Source: CALFER01 sp964472395 (GTDB lineage Bacteria > CSSED10-310 > CALFER01). From it: a DNA stretch of 13,714 nucleotides. Positions within the stretch are counted from its first letter, which is position 1; each line of letters starts with the position of its first letter. The stretch is from NCBI GenBank assembly GCA_964472395.1, contig CAYYMM010000114.1, positions 1-13,714 on the forward strand. Direction: 5' to 3'. The translations under genes were made by a program, and so were the position numbers. A model generated the notes under the pieces. That model saw nothing but the letters and a program-made list of their open reading frames with translations, did no database searches and was not told where the DNA came from. Shown in pieces: positions 5,465 to 11,851 of the stretch.

Positions 5465-7729
5465 ATGGCGCACGGAAACATCAAGGAAGCTCAGAGACTG
5501 GCACATCGCGGTGAATATCTGGATGCTGGTGATCTATACCGGGCAGCCGGTGAATTCGAAAAAGCGCTTGATATGTATCTCAAGGTCCGGGCGTATCATC
5601 GCTCGGCACCTCTCCTCGAGTGGCTCGGTCGAAACAAAGAAGCGGCACGCCATTTTGCAAAAGCGGGGCAGTATGCAAAATCCGCCGAGATGTTCAAGGA
5701 GATCAAGGACTACTACCAGGCGGGGATGATGTTCAAGGAAGCCGGCATTCCGCTTCTCGCTGCTGAAATGTTTATGCTATCGGATGCCACTTCCGATGCA
5801 GCGACTATGCTGGAGGAAGCTCAGGATTACATCCGGGCGGGGCGGCTCTATTTCGAGCGGGGCATGTATGGCAAGGTCATCGCCTGTTTCGAACGCATCC
5901 TCGAAAATCCGTACTACGAGAATAAAACGGATGCATCTGGACGTTTGATCAAACAGGATCTCGCCATCCAGTGTGCCCGAGCCTATGAGCAGTTGCGGAA
6001 ATATCAGACGGCGGCGGAGTTATTTTTCAAGGCCGGCGAGATCGACGAAGCCATCAGGGTTTCTCGGATTGTTGGTGATCTGGCTCAGGCTGCCCGGTTT
6101 CTCGAGTCCGTCAACCGCTGGGAAGAAGCGGCAACGATCTACAATGAACTCGGTGAAATCAACAAAGCCCGGTTTCTGCAAATTCAGAAGCTACTCTCCG
6201 AAAATGAATTTTCTAAAGCGGCCATGCTGGCGGATGACAGCGGAGAATTTAAAATTGCGGCGGAAGCGTACGAGTTATCGGGTGAGTATGCGAAAGCGGG
6301 CGAGATGTACCGATTAACGGATCGACCGCGGAAAGCAGCCGAGATGTTTTTACGTGCCGGTCGCTTGCTCGATGCTGCGGTTTTGTCCGAACAACTCGGC
6401 GATACCAACCAGGCGGCAGAACTTCGTGAACAATTGGGTGAATACGATAAGGCCGCGGATCTCTACGCATTAGCGAATGAACCATACAAAGCGGGCCAAT
6501 TGTATCTCCAACTTAATAACCTTGATCTGGCCATCCAGGTGCTGCAAAACGCCTGGTCTCAGGGAATTCGAACGGTTCCAATCCGAAATCTGCTTGGTCA
6601 GGCGTTCCTACGCCGCGGAAACTTTGATCTCGGATATGACAACTACCTGAAGTATCTCCTCGAAGAGGATGTCTCACCTGAAAACATCGAAGTGTATTAC
6701 GAACTGGGGTGTGGATTCGAATCGCGGGGACAACCGGAACGTGCGGTGAAGATCTTCGAGAGAATTTCGGCGTTCGATCTGGGCTTTCGGCAGGTCAAGA
6801 GCAAGCTTTCTCAGCTTGCGCATGTATCCCGGGACGGCCGGACTCGCCCGACGACCACATTCCCGCATCAGTTCGCGGCAGGATCGATCGTGGCGGAACG
6901 GTATGTCATCCGTGAGCGAGTCGGGGCGGGCGGAATGGGAGTCGTGTATCGGGCGTTCGACCAGGAACTGTCGAACGAAGTCGCTCTCAAAGTGCTCAAG
7001 CCAAAGTATTCCAACGATTCCGAAATGATTCATCGATTCAAACAGGAAGTGAATCTTGCGCGCAAAATCCATCATGACAATGTCGTGCAATTGTACGATT
7101 TTGAAAAAGTGAACAATCTTCTGTATATCTCGATGGAATTTTTCCCGAGTCGGGATCTGAAAGCGATGATCCGAACCGAAAAAACGTTCGACATCGATAC
7201 CGTCATAAAGGTCATGACACAGGTATGCGCAGGTCTCTGGGCCGCTCATCGCCTGGGCATCGTCCATCGCGATATCAAACCTCAAAATATCCTGATCAAC
7301 GATGCCGGCATTGTCAAGCTTGTGGATTTCGGTATCGCGATGGTCATGGGATTAACCAAGGACAGTGATTCAGACTTTGTCGTCGGGACGCCTGAATACA
7401 TGAGTCCCGAGCAGGCCAAGGGGGAATCGACCGATACGCGCAGCGATATCTATTCACTTGGTACAATTCTTTACGAAGCATGTGTCGGAACACCGCCGTT
7501 CACGAGTCCCGACTCGTTCAAAGTGCTTGTGGATCAGGTCGAAACATCCCCGATACCGCCTATCGAACGGCAACCCGATCTCCCGCGATGGATGAACGAT
7601 CTCATTATGAAATGCCTTGAAAAGGGTCCCGACGATCGCTATGAAACTGTCCAGGAAATCGAACGTCAACTAGCGACATGCGGCCTGGCAGACCTGATGC
7701 TCCATTCGGATAATGAAGAAGACGACTGA
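5465..7729 (+). CDS. Ser/Thr protein kinase with N-terminal TPR-like solenoid
   Basis: The 754-residue protein has two parts. Residues 1-450 are helical repeats of about 18-20 residues with the pattern G-x-x-x-x-A-A-x-x-Y/F (for example GEYLDAGDLY, GEFEKALDMY, GEYDKAADLY), a TPR-like solenoid for protein contacts. Residues 480-735 are a complete Hanks-type kinase: glycine loop GAGGMG (487-492), catalytic Lys in VALK (509), HRDIKPQN with Asp 603, DFG (621-623), activation segment ending GTPEYMSPEQ (641-650), and Asp 661 in SDIYSLG. All catalytic residues are present, so it should be active. The tail is acidic (NEEDD). No membrane segment or signal peptide is seen, so it is cytosolic. Bacterial kinases of this class usually have the kinase domain first; here it is last. 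Its own promoter and short leader point to a single-gene transcript. It converges with the FHA gene, 20 bases apart, whose product is a plausible partner. Confidence 0.93.
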   Translation: MAHGNIKEAQRLAHRGEYLDAGDLYRAAGEFEKALDMYLKVRAYHRSAPLLEWLGRNKEAARHFAKAGQYAKSAEMFKEIKDYYQAGMMFKEAGIPLLAAEMFMLSDATSDAATMLEEAQDYIRAGRLYFERGMYGKVIACFERILENPYYENKTDASGRLIKQDLAIQCARAYEQLRKYQTAAELFFKAGEIDEAIRVSRIVGDLAQAARFLESVNRWEEAATIYNELGEINKARFLQIQKLLSENEFSKAAMLADDSGEFKIAAEAYELSGEYAKAGEMYRLTDRPRKAAEMFLRAGRLLDAAVLSEQLGDTNQAAELREQLGEYDKAADLYALANEPYKAGQLYLQLNNLDLAIQVLQNAWSQGIRTVPIRNLLGQAFLRRGNFDLGYDNYLKYLLEEDVSPENIEVYYELGCGFESRGQPERAVKIFERISAFDLGFRQVKSKLSQLAHVSRDGRTRPTTTFPHQFAAGSIVAERYVIRERVGAGGMGVVYRAFDQELSNEVALKVLKPKYSNDSEMIHRFKQEVNLARKIHHDNVVQLYDFEKVNNLLYISMEFFPSRDLKAMIRTEKTFDIDTVIKVMTQVCAGLWAAHRLGIVHRDIKPQNILINDAGIVKLVDFGIAMVMGLTKDSDSDFVVGTPEYMSPEQAKGESTDTRSDIYSLGTILYEACVGTPPFTSPDSFKVLVDQVETSPIPPIERQPDLPRWMNDLIMKCLEKGPDDRYETVQEIERQLATCGLADLMLHSDNEEDD

Positions 7730-7749
7730 TTTCAGCTAATCGTCCGGGT

Positions 7750-8484
7750 TCAGGACCGGGTATTTTCCCGGTGTGCTTCGTCTTTTCGTCGACACGCTTC
7801 GAGCAGAATGCCCATTGTGGGTTGATTGATCGTCTTCACCGGGCTCGGAACGTCATTCTGAAATTCGAATTGTCCGTCGGTCAAATACATCATAACCATC
7901 AAGGCCGAGAAGGCTTCCTCACTCCCAATCTGAGCATGGACGATTTCTCCATCCTCAAAATAGATATGTCCCAGACCGACGGCGGCGTCGCCAACGATAG
8001 TGAGAACGCCAGTTTTTAGACATTGATTTAATGTCTGAATGACTTCAAGCAAGGCGAGGCTGGATAGGGTGCCTGAGAAACCTGAATCGCTGAAGCGGAT
8101 TCCGAGATCGGCATCAACCATCGTCTCCTGGCTCGCCATCCGAACTCTCTCCTGCAATAAATGCTTCTCGACATCCATCGGCGTTGCGGCCCTGAAGTAA
8201 AACTCATATGCACCGATCTTGAGCAGATCTCCGTCATTGAGTTTCTCCTGCTCGATTCGGTCGTTATTGAGATAGGTTCCGTTTCGGCTTTTGAGATCTT
8301 TCAGGAGGAAATGGTCTTTTTCCCATCGGATCACGGCGTGCTGACGTGATACGAGCAGGTCATTGAGCACGACGTCGTTGTATTTTTCGCGACCGATCGT
8401 TGTCGGCTGCTGCTTGTTCAGGCGAATGGTCTTGGCCTGGTGACTGACCAGAAAAAAGCTTGTCTCCGTTCCCTTGCGGCTCAC
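7750..8484 (-). CDS. FHA-domain protein with C-terminal PATAN/DUF4388-like domain
   Basis: The 244-residue protein starts with an FHA domain (about residues 18-98) containing all the usual phosphothreonine-contacting elements: GR (31-32), SRQH (46-49) and SRNGT (66-70). Residues 117-124 (SQETMVDA) form a linker whose Thr could be a kinase target; this is speculative. Residues 135-210 (FSGTLSSLALLEVIQ, GHIYFEDGEIVHAQIG, AFSALM) match the PATAN/DUF4388 type of domain found in bacterial signalling proteins. No membrane segment is present. A TTG at 8490 is in frame but only two bases from the GGGGGG upstream; GTG at 8484 has a spacing of eight and is preferred. The gene faces the kinase gene tail to tail, so a kinase-substrate or kinase-reader relation is attractive but unproven. 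Confidence 0.88.
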   Translation of the reverse strand: MSRKGTETSFFLVSHQAKTIRLNKQQPTTIGREKYNDVVLNDLLVSRQHAVIRWEKDHFLLKDLKSRNGTYLNNDRIEQEKLNDGDLLKIGAYEFYFRAATPMDVEKHLLQERVRMASQETMVDADLGIRFSDSGFSGTLSSLALLEVIQTLNQCLKTGVLTIVGDAAVGLGHIYFEDGEIVHAQIGSEEAFSALMVMMYLTDGQFEFQNDVPSPVKTINQPTMGILLEACRRKDEAHRENTRS

Positions 8485-8492
8485 GAGCAAAT

Positions 8493-8498
8493 CCCCCC
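8493..8498 (-). promoter_or_regulatory. Ribosome-binding site deciding the FHA start
   Basis: On the minus strand a GGGGGG run lies eight bases before GTG 8484 and two bases before TTG 8490. It is an atypical, all-G version of the site, and the spacing favours GTG. Confidence 0.4.
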
Positions 8499-8517
8499 AA
8501 CGAAATCGATCATGCGT

Positions 8518-8546
8518 ATACTACACCAGACCTCACACAACGGCAA
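8518..8546 (-). promoter_or_regulatory. Candidate promoter of the FHA gene
   Basis: On the minus strand TTGCCG (8546-8541) and TAGTAT (8523-8518) are 17 bases apart, each matching the consensus at four of six positions. Transcription would start near 8511 and give a leader of roughly 25 bases. The promoter lies in the 102-base gap after the dehydrogenase gene, so the FHA gene could be expressed independently of it. Confidence 0.42.
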
Positions 8547-8586
8547 GATGATGTATTCCTTCAATGAATTCGTGAAAAGCAATCAT

Positions 8587-11520
8587 TCACACTCCACCCG
8601 CCTCGGTCGTGTCTCCACTGCATGTCGATCCGCTCAATAACCTGAGTCTGCGGGGGACAACGATCAGATTCAGCGATTCTGCAAACAACACCGCAGGATG
8701 AAGGGTCGGTACCCCCGTTGCCTGCTCGATCTGAAGCCTGCACGTTCCACATGAGCTGACGACCAGATCCGGGGCCGCCCTTCGAATCTCGATGAATAGC
8801 GATTGGCCGATCCGCATCGACATATCGAACCGATGTGATTTCATCCCGTATGTGCCGGAAATGCCACAGCAGCGCGGCGACAGATCGATCAATTCCAATC
8901 CTGGAATCATTCGGAGCAGTTTCCCGGGTAACCGACCGATCCTCTGTGCGCGCAGATGGCATGGTTGGTGTACGGCGACTCGGTAGGACAATGGTTTGAG
9001 CGACATGTCGAAGACTCCGGTCCGGATCAAATCCTCTAACCACTCATGTACATCCCAGATCGCTTCACTGACCGATTTCGATTCCTTGGATTCCAGCAAT
9101 TGAGGATAATGATGCTTCAGCGCCATCGCGCAACTCGGTGATCCAGTTACAATCCGATATCCTCCCTGAACATATTCGGACAGAGTTTCGACGTTCCGGA
9201 GAGCATCTCCACGAACTGAATCAATATCCCCGATCTCGATCCGCGCAATCCCGCAACACTCCGTCCGAGGGATTAACGGCAGAACATCATGGTGCATCAT
9301 CAGTGACAGAATGGCAGCTCCTTCCCCTTCCGGATCGTTATAAATCGCGAAACAACCAGGAAAATACACGACCCGTCCACCACTGCTCGGAGGCGATTCG
9401 GGAAAATGGGAGTGGGCTGTTTCCAGAGGATGCTGAGAAAACGCCGGAAGTCTTCGACGTTCGTCGATTCCGGCTACGACATCGAGTGTTTTACGGAACA
9501 GGGGTGAGGATAGCAGCCGGTTCGTGAGATCCGGTAAAATCGAACCCAATGCAGCGATCATGCGAGTCGAAGCCATCCACTTTTCAGGAGATGGGATACC
9601 CCAGTTCCGAATATGATTGTGTTTGGCCTGTCTGACAAGATGCGTGACATCAACACCGGAGGGGCATTCGGTCAGGCAGTTTTCACAACCGACACATAAA
9701 CTGAAAATTTCGTTTTCATCCGGCCCGATTCCCCAATACTTGTCCAACCGGGGATTCAGGAGAATCTTCTGGAGCAGGTTGACTTTTGCTCGCGGTGAAG
9801 CCTGCTCGTTCTGCGTTGCCAGAAAGACCGGACAATAGGACCGACAAGCCCCGCAACCACTGCATCGGAACAGTTGCTCCAGAACGGTTTCCCGGGTCAG
9901 ATCCGAAGAAGTGCTCAAATAGGTACGTGATTCGAGGAGTTTCATACTATCGGTGAGCTTATATCCTTTGGTATCGACGATTTTTCCCGGATTCAGAATG
10001 CCATCTGGATCAAAGGCCTGTTTGATCTCGATGAATGCTTCATACGCAGGCCCCAGCATCTTCCTGAGATAGGGTGTACGCAGCAATCCGTCTCCGTGTT
10101 CACCCGAAAGGCTTCCTCGAAACTCATGGATGAGATCTGCTGTTGCTGCGGCAATCCGCTCCATGCGGAGTTCAAATTCAGGATCGCGCATGTCGAAAAA
10201 CGGGTTCACATGAATATTGCCATCTCCGGCATGTCCGAAAATCACACCGGTCACGTCGTTCTTCCTGAAAATGTCATGAAGACCCAGAATGTATGCGGGG
10301 AGGTGCTCGACCGGCACCGTGCCATCCTCAATGAAACGAATCGGTTTTAATGGATACGGTGTCCGGTTTAATATCGGACTCGCGGCATTCCGCACCTTCA
10401 TCAGCTTCTCTTTTTCATCGCCATGGATCGCCCGTCTCGAACTGATAGCCGCTTTTCCGGGGCCACACATCATGTGCTCTAGTGTGTCGAGTTGCTCCGA
10501 TATCCGATCCGGGTCATCGCCATCGAACTCCACGAGCAACATTGCTTTCAGATTCTGTGGGAATGGAACTCCCACCTCGAACGCACTTTTTTTCACGAGT
10601 CGGATAAACGTATCTTCCATGATCTCTAACATACTGGGCTGCATGGGACGGACTTGAAGAACTGCCTGGCAGGCAGCTTCCAGAGAATTAAAGAAAAGCA
10701 GACACAGACCGTCGTGCAATGGTTTGGGGGTGAGTTTCAGCTCGATTCCGGTGTACAGAGCCAATGTGCCTTCGGATGCGGCGAGCAGTCCGACGAGGTC
10801 CAATCCGCCGTTTTCATGGATAACATCACCGATCAGGTAACCGCTCGCATTCTTCGTCGTGCTGGGGAGGTGTGTTCTGAGATGTGGATCATGCCGCGAC
10901 AAGATCGATCTGATATCCAAGATCAAACGATCGATTTCACCGTTGACGCCAGCAGTTTCCGTCATATCGCGCGTGATTCGGTATTCCCGGCCGGAAGCCA
11001 GAACCGCTGTCAGGGATTCGATGTGACAACGTGTTGCACCGTATTTCAACGAATGGGCGCCTGCTGCATTGTTCGCTACCATTCCTCCAATGGTGCAATA
11101 CTGATGACTCGATGGATCAGGAGGAAAGAATAGACCGTGTCGACTGATGGCCCGTTGAAGATCGTTCAGGACGATCCCGGGCTCAACGATGATGCGGTGG
11201 TGATCGGCATCGATCGAGAGAATCCGGTGCATGTATCTCGAAAAATCAACAATCAACCCATGTCCGAGGGCGGATCCGGTCAGGCCGACACCCGCGCCGC
11301 GTGCCGTGATGGGAATCCCGTGTTCACGGGCGATGGACACAATCGAGGCAACATCGTCTCCATCCTTCGGCATGACCACACCGAACGGATGAATGCGATA
11401 GTTGCAAGCCGCGGTCGAATATTGGATACGAGTGTAGGGGTCAAAATGAACATCTCCCGCTATTCGTGCTTTGAACGCGCGCAACAGCTTCTTTTCCAAC
11501 CGGTGACTTGGCTTGAACAT
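8587..11520 (-). CDS. FAD-linked D-2-hydroxyacid dehydrogenase with Fe-S and cysteine-rich domains (YdiJ/GlcD-GlcF type)
   Basis: The 977-residue protein fuses a flavin dehydrogenase to an electron-transfer half. Residues 42-215 are the FAD-binding PCMH fold (PITARGAGVGLTGSA at 70-84, CTIGGMVANNAAG at 142-154). Residues 265-512 are the FAD-oxidase C-terminal domain with GHAGDGNIHVNPF (429-441) and EHGDG (474-478). Two 4Fe-4S motifs follow: CSGCGACRSYCP (553-564) and CVGCENCLTECP (609-620). Two CCG cysteine-rich domains close the protein: PGCFAIYND with ECCG (721-757), and HQPCHL with RCCGISG (851-889), plus SSCGTC (922-927). The order and length match the YdiJ family (about 1,000 residues) and the fused glycolate oxidase subunits GlcD and GlcF. 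Expected activity is oxidation of a D-2-hydroxyacid such as D-2-hydroxyglutarate, D-lactate or glycolate, with electrons passed to a quinone or carrier; the substrate cannot be read from sequence. There is no signal peptide. The start has only a weak ribosome-binding site and is probably coupled to the preceding gene. Confidence 0.92.
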   Translation of the reverse strand: MFKPSHRLEKKLLRAFKARIAGDVHFDPYTRIQYSTAACNYRIHPFGVVMPKDGDDVASIVSIAREHGIPITARGAGVGLTGSALGHGLIVDFSRYMHRILSIDADHHRIIVEPGIVLNDLQRAISRHGLFFPPDPSSHQYCTIGGMVANNAAGAHSLKYGATRCHIESLTAVLASGREYRITRDMTETAGVNGEIDRLILDIRSILSRHDPHLRTHLPSTTKNASGYLIGDVIHENGGLDLVGLLAASEGTLALYTGIELKLTPKPLHDGLCLLFFNSLEAACQAVLQVRPMQPSMLEIMEDTFIRLVKKSAFEVGVPFPQNLKAMLLVEFDGDDPDRISEQLDTLEHMMCGPGKAAISSRRAIHGDEKEKLMKVRNAASPILNRTPYPLKPIRFIEDGTVPVEHLPAYILGLHDIFRKNDVTGVIFGHAGDGNIHVNPFFDMRDPEFELRMERIAAATADLIHEFRGSLSGEHGDGLLRTPYLRKMLGPAYEAFIEIKQAFDPDGILNPGKIVDTKGYKLTDSMKLLESRTYLSTSSDLTRETVLEQLFRCSGCGACRSYCPVFLATQNEQASPRAKVNLLQKILLNPRLDKYWGIGPDENEIFSLCVGCENCLTECPSGVDVTHLVRQAKHNHIRNWGIPSPEKWMASTRMIAALGSILPDLTNRLLSSPLFRKTLDVVAGIDERRRLPAFSQHPLETAHSHFPESPPSSGGRVVYFPGCFAIYNDPEGEGAAILSLMMHHDVLPLIPRTECCGIARIEIGDIDSVRGDALRNVETLSEYVQGGYRIVTGSPSCAMALKHHYPQLLESKESKSVSEAIWDVHEWLEDLIRTGVFDMSLKPLSYRVAVHQPCHLRAQRIGRLPGKLLRMIPGLELIDLSPRCCGISGTYGMKSHRFDMSMRIGQSLFIEIRRAAPDLVVSSCGTCRLQIEQATGVPTLHPAVLFAESLNLIVVPRRLRLLSGSTCSGDTTEAGGV

Positions 11521-11522
11521 CA
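11518..11522 (-). promoter_or_regulatory. TGATG stop-start overlap (translational coupling)
   Basis: The TGA of the upstream small gene and the ATG of the dehydrogenase share one base. Because the dehydrogenase has no clear ribosome-binding site, its translation probably depends on ribosomes finishing the small gene. Confidence 0.6.
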
Positions 11523-11825
11523 GCGTCTGATCTTTCGTCCAAGGCGGTGCTCAACGGAATCGACTTTCCCCTGAAGTCGTCCGGAACTTCCCTTTCTATC
11601 GTCTATACGGATCGTGGTCGAGACCCGTTCGTTGTCCTCGAGCATCAGATCATGGCATTGGCGGATCAACATCATGATGTCATCCCAAGAACCTTCGACA
11701 ATCGTCCCCATCGCGTGCGTCTGGTAGGGGAGTCCGCTGCTGTCGATCCGATCGATGATCTTTGCAACCTGAGCGCTCAGAGAGACAGAAGGTCCGATCG
11801 GTGATACGGTAAATTCGCAAATCAT
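11520..11825 (-). CDS. Thiamine-binding-protein family (MTH1187/YqgV-like, DUF77)
   Basis: The 101-residue protein has the compact ferredoxin-like pattern of this family: an N-terminal strand (ICEFTVSPIG, residues 2-11), a helix with SLSAQVAKIIDRIDSSG (15-31), then PYQTHAMGTIVEG (33-45) and a second helix starting SWDDIMMLIRQCH. The invariant THAMGT/IEG-type segment is present as THAMGTIVEG. Family members of about 100 residues bind thiamine or related ligands, but their physiological role is poorly known. AGGAG lies four bases upstream of ATG 11825, a good site. It starts 26 bases after the lamin-tail gene and overlaps the dehydrogenase start by one base, so it is likely in an operon with the dehydrogenase. 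The C-terminal 25 residues are basic and less conserved-looking. Confidence 0.82.
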   Translation of the reverse strand: MICEFTVSPIGPSVSLSAQVAKIIDRIDSSGLPYQTHAMGTIVEGSWDDIMMLIRQCHDLMLEDNERVSTTIRIDDRKGSSGRLQGKVDSVEHRLGRKIRR

Positions 11826-11851
11826 ATGTCTCCTGGTCCGGACGAGTTGAA

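Noticed and set aside
6674..7285. Minus-strand frame of 203 codons inside the kinase gene
   Set aside because: The plus strand carries invariant kinase motifs over the same bases, so this is a shadow.
7755..7772. Hairpin ACCGGG-TATTTT-CCCGGT near the kinase/FHA junction
   Set aside because: The stem is only six pairs, lies inside the FHA coding end and has no T tract on either strand, so a terminator call is not supported.
10654..11574. Plus-strand frames of 159 and 145 codons
   Set aside because: They are antisense to the FAD-binding domain of the dehydrogenase, which has clear family motifs; the frames show none.
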